Below, piece by piece: positions 17,437-28,700 of a DNA stretch of 64,000 nucleotides. This DNA comes from Rhodoblastus sp963736175 (lineage in GTDB: Bacteria; Pseudomonadota; Alphaproteobacteria; Rhizobiales; Beijerinckiaceae). A program made the position numbers and the translations under genes. Within the stretch, counting starts at the first letter, position 1. Every line of letters starts with the position of its first letter. The notes under the pieces were generated by a model, which searched no databases, had not been told where the DNA came from, and saw nothing but the letters and a program-made list of their open reading frames with translations. The stretch covers positions 11,928 through 75,927 of the forward strand of contig CAVTNU010000039.1 of NCBI GenBank assembly GCA_963736175.1. Direction: 5' to 3'.

Positions 17437-17754
17437 GCCGTACGCGCCAATTGTGATTAGCGCCGAGGATCGCCGTCGGCGCGGTTCGCCGGCATAAAGC
17501 GCGATGCTTGAAAACCCAACTCCCGCATCGCTGAAGATTTTTTTTCTTCCAATGGGGCGCGATTCGCTATCGAGGCGCGCCACAATCAACAGGTCGACGG
17601 TTCGCCCGGAGAGCGGCAAGTCCGCAATGTGGCGCCGATATCGGCTAGGCGCGCTGCGGGATGATCAGTCGGGGCGCCATCCAAACAACCGGGGGCAGCA
17701 TTGAATTCCCGCCATGTTTGCAAAGCAAAATAATCTATAAGAATCTGATTTAAC
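17437..17754. other. Intergenic region, no gene seen
   Basis: About 320 bp lie between the patatin gene and the tRNA. The only frame (17504-17704) matches nothing. A tRNA terminator would be expected here on the minus strand, but no clear hairpin with T-run was found. Confidence 0.45.
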
Positions 17755-17831
17755 TGGCGGTCCCGACAGGATTCGAACCTGTGGCCTTCGGTTTAGGAAA
17801 CCGCTGCTCTATCCTGCTGAGCTACGGGACC
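17755..17831 (-). tRNA. tRNA-Arg (anticodon CCT)
   Basis: The minus strand folds as a standard tRNA. The acceptor strands GGTCCCG and CGGGACC pair, the D arm contains AGCTCAGCAGGATAGAGC, the anticodon loop is TTCCTAA, and the T arm contains GGTTCGAATCC. The CCA end is encoded (TGG at 17755-17757 on the plus strand). Anticodon CCT reads AGG, a rare codon in this genome. No integrase or attachment repeat is visible next to it. Confidence 0.95.
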
Positions 17832-18078
17832 GCATGCGCCTGTCTAAAACAAGTCGCGGCAAAAGAGAATCCGCATTTTTCGAAATGGCGGCGGGACGCC
17901 GCGCGTGTAGCCGGCGGCCGCGAGGTTCTAAACAAGAGGGTTCGTCAGGGCGCGTCTCCAGACCTTGCGAACGCGCCAGATTTAGCCGGTTCGGCGAATG
18001 TCATACAATTACTCTTTTCACCTCCCGTTCATTTCGAACAGATGATAGTTCAGGACGAAGCGGCGAAAGGGGCGAGAC

Positions 18079-18948
18079 ATGCGACCGGCGGGACGCCTTC
18101 TGGCGGCGGCCATTGTTCTGGCGCCGCTTTCGGCTGCGGCGCTCGATTGCGAAAATCCAAGCGCCGCGGCGCAAATGGCGACGCCCGCCGGCGTCGACGA
18201 GCGGCTTGAAATTCGCCTTGAAGAGGGACCGGTGCTGAAAATGACCGGGATCGAGCCGCCCCGCGCCAGCGCCCTGGCGCCCGGCCGGCCGAAAGATATC
18301 GCCCGCGAGCTCTCCAACTGGCTTGCGGGCCGCCAATTGCTGTTTGAGCCGGTCGACGCGCCGGACCGCTGGGGGCGAACGCCGGCCCGCATTTTTCTCG
18401 TCAATGACCAGGGCGCCGTTTCCCTTGAATTGGCGTTGATTTCCGGCGGTCTGGCGCAGACCGCCCTGGCGCGCGGCCCCTGTGCGGACGCCCTGCGCCA
18501 GAGCGAGGCGGCGGCGCGATCGGCTGGCCTCGGCCTTTGGGCCGATCCGGCGTTTTTTCCCGTTTCGCCCGCTCGTCCCGAAGATTTCGTCCCACGGGCC
18601 GGCGCGTTGATCCTCGTCGAGGGCAAGGTTTTCAGCGTCGGGCGCGTCGCCCAGCGCCTCTACCTCAATTTGTCGGCGAAGCGCGGCGCCCTGTCGGCGA
18701 CGATTTCGAAACGCAATTGGCCGAAATTCGAAAAAGCCGGTTTGGCGCCCGCCGCGCTGGTTGGTAAGATGGTGCGGTTGCGAGGTTTGGCGGAGGTGCG
18801 TTTGTCGCCGCAAATAGAATTATACCGGCCAGATCAAATAGAGATTTTGAACTTGAAAGACGCCTCCGCCCCGGCCGGTGCGATGGATTCGCCCCTTCAA
18901 TCCCCGCTTGTCGACGCTCCGCGACCTGATTCACAAGGGCCGGATTGA
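18079..18948 (+). CDS. Secreted SNase-like (thermonuclease family) protein with OB-like tail
   Basis: This 289-aa protein has a signal peptide (LLAAAIVLAPLSAAALDC). The middle resembles the staphylococcal nuclease fold: a strand region around residues 45-60, then RIFLVNDQGAVSLELALISG and GLAQTALARGPCADALRQSE, then AARSAGLGLWADPAF. The usual catalytic Arg/Asp/Glu set is not clearly conserved (the early region reads VLKMTGIEPP), so activity is doubtful. A second domain from about residue 175 looks like another OB-type barrel (LILVEGKVFSVGRVAQRLYL). AAAGGGGCGAG precedes the ATG. The next gene starts 4 bp after the stop, so the two form an operon. Confidence 0.7.
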   Translation: MRPAGRLLAAAIVLAPLSAAALDCENPSAAAQMATPAGVDERLEIRLEEGPVLKMTGIEPPRASALAPGRPKDIARELSNWLAGRQLLFEPVDAPDRWGRTPARIFLVNDQGAVSLELALISGGLAQTALARGPCADALRQSEAAARSAGLGLWADPAFFPVSPARPEDFVPRAGALILVEGKVFSVGRVAQRLYLNLSAKRGALSATISKRNWPKFEKAGLAPAALVGKMVRLRGLAEVRLSPQIELYRPDQIEILNLKDASAPAGAMDSPLQSPLVDAPRPDSQGPD

Positions 18949-18952
18949 GCCC

Positions 18953-20461
18953 ATGGCGAATTTGCGAAAGATGGCGAGCTATGCGCGAGCAAGAGCGTCG
19001 GGCGTCGGACGCGTAGCGCTTCGTCGCGCGCTCGTTCCTGGTCTGTTGCTTGCCCTTTCCGCTTGCGCCGTGCTTGAGCAGCAGGGCGAGCTTGCGCCCG
19101 CCGCGCCGCCGGCGCCGGCCGCCGCGCCGCGAACGCTTGGCGCCGAAACGCCCAATGACGCCGAACGCAAGCGTCTGGTCGCGCTTTATGGCGGAGAATA
19201 TCGCTGGGCTCCGGCGGAGCGCTATCTCAACGACGTGCTCGCGCGTCTCGCCAGCGTCAGCGAGACGCCGGGGCCGACCTATCGGGTGACGATTCTCAAT
19301 TCGGCTGTCGTCAACGCCTTCGCCTTGCCGTCCGGCGACCTTTTCGTGACGCGCGGCCTGCTGGCGTTGGCGAACGACACGTCGGAGGTCGCCGCCGTGA
19401 TGGCGCATGAAATCGCCCATGTCACGGCCCGTCACGCCTTTTTGCGCGCCGAGCAGGAAAAGCGCGCCGCGCTGATCGCCCAGGCGGCCAACGTCATCCA
19501 GAGTCGGCAGAAGGGCGAAGAGGTGGAGGCGAGTTCGCGTTTGTCTTTCGCCAGCTTTTCCCGCCAGCAGGAATTGGACGCCGATCAGATCGGCGTGCGG
19601 GTCATCGGGCGCGCCGGCTACGATCCCTACGGCGCGGCCCGCTTTCTATCCTCGCTGGCGCGCTCCAGCGCTTTGCGCGCTTCTCTGATCGGTCAAAAAG
19701 GCGGCGACAAGCCGGACATTCTGGCGACCCATCCCTCGACGCCCGAACGCATCCAGCACGCACTGATCGAAGCGCGCCAGATCGGCGCGCCGGGAGGCGG
19801 CGAGGCCGCGCGCGGCCCTTATTTGGACGCCATCGACGGCATGGCTTTCGGCGACGATCCGGCGGAAGGGTCGATCCGCGGCCGCAAATTCGTGCATCCT
19901 CGGCTTGGGTTCGCCTTCGACGCGCCGGAAGGCTTCGTGCTGGAAAATTCGTCGAAGGCGGTGCTTGGCGTCGCCGACGGCGGCGCGCAGGCCTTACGGC
20001 TCGACAGCGTGCGCGTTCCGCAGACGACGGCGCTCGAAACCTATCTGACGTCGGGCTGGATCGACGGTCTGCTTGTCTCATCGATCGAGGCGACGCAAAT
20101 CAACGGCCTACCGGCCGTTCTGGCCAACGCGCGCGCGGGCGAATGGAATTTCCGCGTCGCCGTGATCCGCAATGAGGGCGACGTCTATCGCATCATTTTT
20201 GCGGTCAAGGCGTTGAACGAGAATGTCGATCACACATTCAAAACGGCGATCGGCACGTTCCGCCGCATCGGTCCCGATGAAGCGGCGCAGACGCGCCCGT
20301 TGCGGCTTGCCGTCATTACCGCGGGACCGGGCGAAACCGCCGAGCGGATCGCGGCCCGCATGGCTTTTTCCGATCGGCCGCTGGAGCATTTCCTGCTGAT
20401 CAACGGTCTGGAAAACACGACGCTGAAGCCCGGCGAGAAATACAAGATCGTCGTCAACTGA
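18953..20461 (+). CDS. M48 family lipoprotein metalloprotease with LysM-like tail
   Basis: This 502-aa zinc protease is of the BepA/LoiP-like M48 type, expected in the periplasm and envelope quality control. The N-terminus ends in a lipobox, LLALSAC, at about residues 34-40. The zinc motif is HEIAH at 152-156, and the third ligand is in QELDADQIG. A C-terminal region from about residue 310 is extra to the protease domain, and its last 50 residues resemble LysM (GETAERIAARM, FLLINGLENTTLKPGEKYKI), suggesting peptidoglycan binding. It lies 4 bp after the SNase-like gene. Two bases after its stop comes the target repeat of IS5 copy 3, so the coding sequence is intact but any native terminator is displaced. 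Confidence 0.88.
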   Translation: MANLRKMASYARARASGVGRVALRRALVPGLLLALSACAVLEQQGELAPAAPPAPAAAPRTLGAETPNDAERKRLVALYGGEYRWAPAERYLNDVLARLASVSETPGPTYRVTILNSAVVNAFALPSGDLFVTRGLLALANDTSEVAAVMAHEIAHVTARHAFLRAEQEKRAALIAQAANVIQSRQKGEEVEASSRLSFASFSRQQELDADQIGVRVIGRAGYDPYGAARFLSSLARSSALRASLIGQKGGDKPDILATHPSTPERIQHALIEARQIGAPGGGEAARGPYLDAIDGMAFGDDPAEGSIRGRKFVHPRLGFAFDAPEGFVLENSSKAVLGVADGGAQALRLDSVRVPQTTALETYLTSGWIDGLLVSSIEATQINGLPAVLANARAGEWNFRVAVIRNEGDVYRIIFAVKALNENVDHTFKTAIGTFRRIGPDEAAQTRPLRLAVITAGPGETAERIAARMAFSDRPLEHFLLINGLENTTLKPGEKYKIVVN

Positions 20462-20466
20462 TTTAG

Positions 20467-21758
20467 CAGGATGCTGAAAAACGCCCCGATTTCGTCGGTT
20501 ACTATCGCCCGGCGCGGATTTTTGTCGGCGATTTGAGCGTTGTTTTTTGCCGAATCCGGCGTCGGCGAGCGTTTGGCGGCGCCACTTCCCCCTTACCCCG
20601 CCCTTTCTTCGATCAATTTCGGCAATCGGATGAGGTTGTAGGCTGCGGCGGCGAAGGCAAACGACCAGCCGACCCGCTCGACGCCCCGAAACTTGGTTTT
20701 GCGCTGGCCGGCGACGGTCTTCATCCAGCCGAAGGCTTCCTCGATGCGTTTTCGGATGCGCTGGCTCACCGCATAACCGGGGTGGCGCGTGGTGCGGCCA
20801 TCGATTGCGGAGCGCCGTCCGTTGGTGTTCTGCGTCACATGCGGGCGCACGTTCATCGCGCGCAGTTCGTTGACGAAAACGCGCACGTCATAACCCTTGT
20901 CGGCGCCAAGCGTGATGCCAACAGGGCGATTGGCGAGCGGTTCGATCATCGCAAGCGCGGCGTTGCGCTCGCCATGTCCGTCGGCTGGCGTCAGGCAGGC
21001 GTTGACGATCAGTCCGGCGCGGTTCTCCATCAACGCATGGCCGAGGAAAGCCAGCTTGGCCTCCATGCCGGCGCCCTTGCGATAAAGCCTGGCTTCCGTA
21101 TCGGTGGTCGAAGCATGGGTCTCGTTCGAGCGCTTCTCGCCCTTGAAATCCACCTCGGCGTTGCGGCCGGAATCGGGCGGCGGCTCGTTGCCGGAGCCAT
21201 CCTTGGGCTTGAAACTCTTCATCGAAGCCCAAGCCTCGATCAGCGTGCCGTCGACCGAAAAATGATCGCTCGACATCAGCCTTTTGACCCGAGGCTGCGC
21301 CAGGACGGCGGCGAGAAACTTAGCCGCTATCGCGCCGTCGAGCAGGCGGTCGCGGTTCTTGGAAAACACCGTCGCGTCCCACACGGGATCGTCGACGCCA
21401 AGGCCGACGAACCAGCGAAACAGCAAATCGGTGTCGAGACGCTCCATCAATTGCCGCTCGGAGCGCACCGAATAAAAGGCTTGCAGCAGCATCGCCCGCA
21501 GCAACCGTTCAGGCGCGACCGAAGGCCGGCCCGTCCTGGAGTAAAGCTCCGAAAAATCCGCAGCCAGTGTCGCGAGCGCCGCGTTGGCGATCTCGCGGAT
21601 CACGCGCAGCGGATGGTCGCGCCGAACGCGCGACTCCAGATCGACATAGCTGAAAAGCCGCCCTGATCCCTCGTCCGTCCCGCGCATTCCGTCGCTCCTG
21701 TCTCAAAGCGATGGAATCACGACCGAAGCTGAAACGGAAGGGGTTTTTCAGCAGCCTG
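20467..21758 (-). mobile_element. Complete IS5-family element, copy 3 (1292 bp)
   Basis: This is the same unit as the other two copies, in the orientation of copy 2. A 4-bp direct repeat TTAG flanks it (20463-20466 and 21759-21762). It lies in the gap between the M48 protease and the autotransporter and breaks no gene. Confidence 0.96.
20593..21687 (-). CDS. IS5 family transposase (copy 3)
   Basis: This 364-aa DDE transposase differs from copies 1 and 2 by a single residue near the N-terminus (VDLESRVRR here, VDLELRVRR there), caused by one T-to-C change. The catalytic motifs are intact, so it is probably active. Confidence 0.95.
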   Translation of the reverse strand: MRGTDEGSGRLFSYVDLESRVRRDHPLRVIREIANAALATLAADFSELYSRTGRPSVAPERLLRAMLLQAFYSVRSERQLMERLDTDLLFRWFVGLGVDDPVWDATVFSKNRDRLLDGAIAAKFLAAVLAQPRVKRLMSSDHFSVDGTLIEAWASMKSFKPKDGSGNEPPPDSGRNAEVDFKGEKRSNETHASTTDTEARLYRKGAGMEAKLAFLGHALMENRAGLIVNACLTPADGHGERNAALAMIEPLANRPVGITLGADKGYDVRVFVNELRAMNVRPHVTQNTNGRRSAIDGRTTRHPGYAVSQRIRKRIEEAFGWMKTVAGQRKTKFRGVERVGWSFAFAAAAYNLIRLPKLIEERAG

Positions 21759-21890
21759 TTAGAGTTGACGGCGCTTTGCCTGTTCGTTGTGCTCACGCCT
21801 GCGCCGTCGGTCGCCCCGTGGCGGAGAGAGAGGGTGAGGGCGCGCCAAGGGATAGCGCATCCCGTCCCGTCTTCCGACGACCCGCCTCAA

Positions 21891-24773
21891 TCAGAAATTG
21901 TAGTTGAGGCCGCCCTTGATCGAACCGGCGTTGAAACCAGACGCGAACTGGTAATCTCCCTTTATGAAACCTGACCAGTTGTCTTTCAAAGGGATGTAAT
22001 TGACGTTGAGGCCGACAACGCCGTAATTCGTCACTTGGCGATCGGTCAAGGTCAACAGAGGCGCCGAGCCGCCGCTGTTGATCATAGCGTTCGACGCGCC
22101 GGCCAGAAGCGACCAATAGCCGAGGTTGGCCGAACCGTCGATGCGATAGGCGTCGGTCTCCATCAAGGTCGCCCCGCCGCGCAGGCCGATGCGGCTGCGC
22201 AGCAAATCCTCGCCGCCAAAGGCGATCTGCGCGCCGCCCATGTTCAGCCCGCCGACGCGGGTCGCGACATAGGCGAGCGTCGCCATCGGCTCGATGAAGC
22301 TCTTGCCGGGCAGGGCGCTCCGGGCGAATTCGAAGCGATACCCCGCATCGATAACGCCGCCGTAATTCTGAATGTTCGACCAGGTTTGCGATCCGCCAAA
22401 AGCGATATTGGCGTCGCTGAAGTGCAGCTTGAGGATGTCCGTCTTGAGCAAGGCGTCGACGAAAAACTGGTTGTTCAAATATGTCGCTGAAACGCCGAAC
22501 GAGCCGCCTTCGTATGTCGCGCTCGCCGTGGACGCCTTAAAGTTCTGGATCGAGTGGATGTAACCGCCGGTCGCGCCGATCAGCAACGTGTCGCGCGCGC
22601 CGAACACATGTTGCGCGGCGCCGTCCAAGCCGCCGAGAACCGTGGCTGTATTCTGTTGGTATCCGCTCTGAAAAGCATAGTTTTTGTTCAGATCGCTATA
22701 GGTCTGGGTTTCCGAGCGGCTGCCCCAGTCGCCCGTCGCCGTCGCCCAAAGGCCCGGCATTGGAGCGGGTTGGGCGGGTTCGAGCGGTCCCTTGACCACT
22801 TTTGTGACCGACGGCGACGCAACCTGATCGGCCAGCATGTCGCGCAGGTTTGCTTGATGGTCCGTCCAGATCGTCGTCGTGTCGGCGAAGATCGATTGCG
22901 CCGCCGTCTTTACCGTGTCGAGAAAATAGGCGTCGGCGGTCGGCGCGCCGATCAGGACGAAGGCCGGATCGGCATTATACGCCAGGTCATATTGGAACAG
23001 GCCCTTCTGAATCGGGCCGTTCGCCAAAGTGAAGGCGTTCGCGCTCATCGCCGTCGCGGAAACCACGATCGGTATGCCCGCCGAATTGTAGACGGGGGCC
23101 GTGAGCGGCGAAACGTTGGTCAACACGATCTGCGTGGTTCCCGTTGCGCCGGCGACCTTAAGTTCATCGGCGGTCCCGGTGGTAAGATTCACGCCGACCT
23201 TCAAGACGCTGCCGGTCGCGCCGACATAGGCGCCGACCGAGAAGACATTGGTCGCCGAGCCGTTTTGAATGTTCAACGCGCCGGTGTTGACATAGGCCGC
23301 ATTGGCCAAGCCGACCGCGCCGGACGCCACGTTGAGGGTGGCGCCGGTGGCGATATCGACCGTCGAAGCGTCGAGAGTCGAGCCGCTGTCAAGATTCAGG
23401 GCGCCGCCGGTCACATTGAGCGCCGCCGCGTTCAACACGCCGCCGGACTGCACCTCGACCACGCCGCCAGAGCTCGTAAACGCGCCGCCGCTGCTGGTCA
23501 GCGTTCCGGTGACGTAGAAATTGCCGCTGTTGACGATATTGCCGTTGATCTGACCGGCGGCGTTGACCGTGCCGGTATTGGTCAAGCCGCCATTGACGGT
23601 CGCATTGGCTGCGTTGGTGAAATTGCCGGTGTTGGTCACGCCGCCGCTGATCGCGCCGCTGTTGGTCGCCGTTCCGCCATTGGTCAGGCCGCCCGAAACC
23701 GAACCGGAATTGGTGAAGGCGCCCGAATTATTCGCGACGGAGCCGGTCCAAACCGATTGGTTGTTGAGCGTTCCACCCGTATTGACCGCATTGCCTTCCC
23801 AAACGCCGTTATTGGTGATCACTCCGGTAGAATTGGACACGACATTACCTGTCCAGGTCGCGCCGGGCGCGTTGGTTATAGTCCCGGTATTGGACGAAAC
23901 ATTGGCGTCGTAGGCGCCAGAATTGGTCACCGTGCCGCTATTGCTCAAATCATCATTCAGTGTTCCGCCGTGGGCGATGACGATCGAACCGGAGTTGACG
24001 ATCCCGCTGGAAACCGTCAGCACGCCGCCGTTTCCGATGGTCACGGAGCCGGAGTTGTCGAGCGTCGTCACGCCGCTGAAAGAATAGGCTCCGACCGCTA
24101 AAGTTCCCGCATTGGTGAAGGCGGCGTTGGCCGTCAAGGCCCCGGTCAGTGTGAAATAGGCAGCGGAGTTGTTTTGGATGGCGCCGTCGATCACGCCCTG
24201 GGCGTTGACATAGGCGCTGTTGATCACGCCGCCGGCTATCGCGCCCGTCGTCGTCAACGTGCCAGCGGACACCGTGGTGACGCCCGTGTAAGTGTTGGCG
24301 CCGCTCAGCGTGACGGTTCCGGTTCCGCTCATGGTCAACGCGCCGGAGCCCGACAGAACGGCGCTGATCGAGCCGCCTTGCACATTGAAGGCCGAAGCGT
24401 CGAGCGTTCCGTTCTGAATGGTTCCCGCGGTCAGGGTCAAGGCGCCGGTGGTCTGCGTCGTTCCGCCGAGATCGAGCGCGCCGCCGGAGACGGACAAGGC
24501 TCCGGTCGAGGCGCCGAGCGTTCCGGCGCCGCTCAATTGCAACGTGCCGCCGGTCACCGACGTGCCGCCGGTATAGGAATTGGCGCCGCTCAGGGTCACC
24601 TGATCGGGGCCCGAAACGGTGAGGGCGCCCGATCCAGTCAGATTGGCGGAGATCGCGCCGCTCTGGGCGGTCAAGGTCGAGAAAGTCAGCGAACCGTTGG
24701 CGATGGAGCCGCCGGCAAGCGTCACTTGGTTCACGGTTTGCGCATAGCCGCCCAGATTCAACACGCCATTGTC
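21891..24773 (-). pseudogene. Giant autotransporter, distal part with beta-barrel (after in-frame stop)
   Basis: This is the continuation, in the same frame, of 24774-29285. About 960 residues carry the rest of the passenger and the translocator. The first part has SGANTYTGGT-type passenger repeats, then Asn/Thr/Gly-rich short repeats (TNSGAISGGVTNTGNFTNAA). The last 270 residues or so (about 21891-22700) form an autotransporter beta-barrel (GLWATATGDWGSRSE, then LLIGATGGYIHS) ending in the required terminal Phe (GGLNYNF). A GTG four codons after the stop could start a fragment, but it would have no signal peptide and could not be exported. Readthrough or a sequence error would be needed for a working protein. 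Confidence 0.85.
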
Positions 24774-25760
24774 TTAAATCGTGGTCGCGCTCGCCGAGCT
24801 GAACGTATTCGCCGCGCCCGCGAGCAGAATTCCGCTGCCGGAAATCGTCGTCGCGCCGGTATAGGCGTTGGTTCCGGTGAGCGTGGTCGTTCCGGCGGAA
24901 GCCGTCAGCGCAATAGCGCCGGAAAGGCCGGAAATAGAACCGCCGGTCGAGGCGATGCCGCTCGTGCTGTTCACCGAGCCATTCTGGATCGCGCCGCCCG
25001 ACAGGGTCAAAAGACCGACGGTCAGGTTGTCGCCGCCGAGATCGAGCACGCCGCCCGACAGGGTCAAGGCGCCGCTCGATGCGCCGAGCGTGCCCGAGCC
25101 GCTCAATTGCAGCGTGCCGCCCTGCACATTGGTGCCGCCCGTATAGGTGTTGGCGCCGCTCAGCGTCACGGTTCCGGCTCCGCTCATGGTCAAGGCGCCG
25201 GAGCCGGACAGAATGGCGCTGATCGCGCCGCTTTGCACATTGAAGGCGGAAGCGTCGAGCGTGCCGTTCTGGATCGCGCCGCCGGTCAGGGTCAGAGCGC
25301 CGGTGGTTTGGGTCGAGCCGCCGAGGTCGAGCGCGCCGCCGGAAACGCCGAGCGTCCCGCTGGTCGCGCCGAGCGTGCCGGCGCCGCTCAATTGCAACGT
25401 GCCACTCTGGATAAGCGTGCCGCCGGTATAGGTATTGGCGGCGCTCAGCGTGACCGTTCCGGCTCCGCTCTTGGTCAGGACGCCGGAGCCGCCGAGAACC
25501 GCGCTGATCGCGCCATTCTGCACATTGAACGCGGAGGCGTTGAGACCGCCGTTCTGGATCGCGCCGCCGGTCAGGGTCAAGGCGCCGGTAGTCTGCGTCG
25601 ACCCGCCGAAATCGAGCACGCCGCCCGAAACAGCAAGGGTTCCGGTAGTCGCGCCCAATGTGCCGGCGCCGCTCAGCGCGAGCGTTCCGCCCGCCACCGT
25701 GGTTCCGCCCGTGTAAGCATTGGCGCCGGTGAAGGTCTGGCTGCCGGAGCCCTGAACGGT
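24210..25760 (-). repeat. Tandem passenger repeats of about 76 codons
   Basis: About five near-identical units of about 228 bp run through the autotransporter. Each contains GTLQLSGAGTLGA, GALDLGGSTQTTGALTL, IQNGTLDASAFNVQ and VTLSGANTYTGGT with small changes. The in-frame stop at 24774 falls inside this array. Such repeats can expand or shrink by recombination, and they are hard to assemble. Confidence 0.8.
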
Positions 25761-28700
25761 CACGCCGCCGGCGCCGGAAATCACGCCGCCGAAGCTGGCG
25801 TTGGTCCCGGACGCGGTCGAGATCGTCAGATTATTGCCGCCGAGCTGCACATAGGTTGTGTTATTGGCTTCGCTGGTCAGCGCCTGAATCGTATTATTGG
25901 CGCCGAGCGCCAATGTCGCCGTGGCGCCGCCGCCGACGCGGCCGAGGTCGACGCCGCTGCTGTTCGCCAGCGTATTGGCGGCGCCTAACGTCAACGTTCC
26001 GGCCTCGACATAAGTCTCGCCGGTGAAGGTCTGGACCGCAGAAAGGGTGACGTTGCCGCTGTTGGCGCCGGTGCTGTCGTCCTTGATCAGCGTGCCGGAC
26101 ATGAGCGGCCCGGTTCCCATTTCCAGGCCGTCGCTGATGACGCCAGCGTAAGTTCCGCTCGTCGCCTGATCGAACAAGACAATGCCGCCGGCGTTGGTGA
26201 TGTTGGGATTGGCGGCCGGCAGATTCGCCGTCGTGACGTCGAGCGTCGAGCCGGTTTCGACGACCGTGCCGCCCGAATAGGAATTGTTCGTTCCGGTAAT
26301 TTGCAGCGTGCCGCCGATCAGGTGCAATTCGCCGGTTCCGGAAATCGTGTTGGCGAGAACGCCGCCGCCGTTCTGGGCGAACTGGACCTGGGTGGAGGCT
26401 CCATTCAGGACGATGCCGAACGTGGTAGCCCCCAGTTCGCTGGCGGCAAGCCGAAGCTGGGCGCTGTTGTCGACGACCATCGTGCTGCCGCTCACCAGCG
26501 TGACCTTGCCGCCGCTCAGATCGAACAATCCGGAGCCGTTGAACGTCAAAGCCCCCGCCGTCTGCGCTCCGGTCTCGGCGATCGTGGCGCTGATTGTCGA
26601 AGACAGATTATTGACCGTGTCGCCAAGCGTCAGCGCCGCGCCGTTGCTGATGTTGATTTTGCTGTTGTTGCCGACCGTGTTCAGCGTCGTCAATGTGTTG
26701 TTGGCGCTGACGTTAAGCGTCGCCGCGGCCGGCTTGCTCTTGACGTTGGACATGCTGACGCCGGCGGCGTCATTGGCGAAGATATTGGCGCCCGCGAGGG
26801 TCACGCTGCCCGAATCGATCGTGATCAGGCCGCTGACATTGGCGGCGGTGTTCAGGGTCACGCCGCCGGAGCCGGAAAAGCTCAGGCCGTTGGAGCCGGT
26901 GATCTGCGACGAAATGGTCGAGGAGCCGCTCATCCAGATCACGCCCGGGCTGGAGCCGAAGGCGAGCGTGCTGGCGGAAATGGTCGAGCCGCTGCCGAGG
27001 ATCAGGCCGGCCGAATCGGTTCCGTCGCCGACGGTGAGCGTATAGGCGCCGGAAATATTCTTGCCTTCGGTGTTCAACGCATAGACGCTGGCGGCGCCGG
27101 TCAGAGTGGAGTTGCCGGAAAGAGCGACGACCTGGTTGGCGGTGGCGCCGCTCAGCGTCGCGGTGCTCGTATAGCTCGCCTTGACATAGCCATTGGCGCC
27201 ATAGGTGACGAAATCGTAAGGACCGCCGCCGCCAGAGACATCGTTATTTTCGACGATCCAGACCGGCGCGATCCCGTTCGTCAAAGTCGCGCTGGCGCCG
27301 CTGGAAAACACTTTTTCGGTCGATCCCAGCGACGTCGTCGTGGATGGCTGGATGACCAACGTATCATTGGCCGTCTGGCTGATCCCGTTGGTGAAAGTGA
27401 CCGTCTCGCCTTTGGTTCCGCCGGCGAGCTGAAGGATCGCCGTCGCCGAAATCGTCAGGTTGTTGAACGTGATCGCGCCCGCCGACGTCGTGCTGGTGTT
27501 CTCGATTTCCAACGTGCGCTGAACGTCGGTCAGCGTCCCCCAGGTCGAGGTCGCGCCGTTCACGTCGATGGTGGAGCCGCCGCCCAGAAACATGTCGCGC
27601 TCGGGCGCGCTGATATTGGCGCCGACTTGCAGCACGCCGCCATTCAACTCGATCTGGCCGATGGAGACGGCCGATCCTGTGGTGTTTCCGAGCGCCGCGT
27701 CGCTCATCACCTCGACAGTCGGCGCGTTCGTATTGCCGACAATGATATTGCCATAAAAATAGGGGCTGGCCGTCGCCAGGATAACCTTGCCCTTGTTGGC
27801 GCTGTTATCATCGAAGGTGATATCGGACACGCCCGTCGCGTTGCCGATGCCGACGCCATTTGTGCCGAGCGAAACAAGCTGGCCGTTGAGCGTGACGATA
27901 TAGCCGTTGACGTTGATCGCCGCGACTTCGCTGTCGACGGCGATGGGACGGCTGGTCGTGAAAGTCGAGGTTCCGCCGCCGGCCGCCGTTCCGATCGTCA
28001 GAGTACCGTTGCCTTCGGTCAAGCTATTGAAAATAATACCGTTCGCGGCCTGAATGCTGGACTTGACATTGGTGGGGTCGAAGGTCCAGCCGCCGGGAAC
28101 GGCCGCGCCGAGCGAACCGTCTCCGGCGATAATCAGATTGCCGGCGAGGATTTGCGTGCCGCCGGTATAGGTGTTGGCCGTATTCGCCAAAGTGACCGAA
28201 TAGCCCTTGTCGTTGCCCAGCTCCATGATGAAGCCGACATTGGGCGTGCCGATCACGATCGGGTTGGCGGTGGTTCCCGCATTGATTTGCGTAATTCCGG
28301 TGAAGCCGCCATTGCCGTCCATGGCGCCGTTGGCCAGGGTGGCGTTGCTGATCACGCTCGAATTGACGATGTTCTGGCTGAGAATGAATCCCGGCAACTG
28401 CGCCGCGGTCACGACGCCCGAGACATTCGGCAGCGAGGTCGTGCTGGCGGCGTTCAGATTCCACTGCGTCGCCAGGGCGATGTCGCCCGCCGACAGATAG
28501 GGGAGACCGAGGCCGTTGTTAGCGTTGCGATAGGCGGCGGCTTCAAGGAAATCGCTGTAGAATCCGGTCATCTTGTCGAGGCCGGGCGTCGAAGAGCCGA
28601 CCGCGCCGGTGATATTCGCCGCCGTGGCAAACAGCTTAGAGTTCTTGTTCTTCAAAATGCTATATTCGAGGCCGCGATAAACGTCGCTCGTCAGGCTGGT

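Noticed and set aside
17755..17831. tRNA-Arg as an integration site for a genomic island
   Set aside because: No integrase gene and no repeated tRNA end were seen on either side.
24210..25760. Regular repeats that might suggest a CRISPR array
   Set aside because: The period is about 228 bp, within one open frame, with no unique spacers between short identical repeats.
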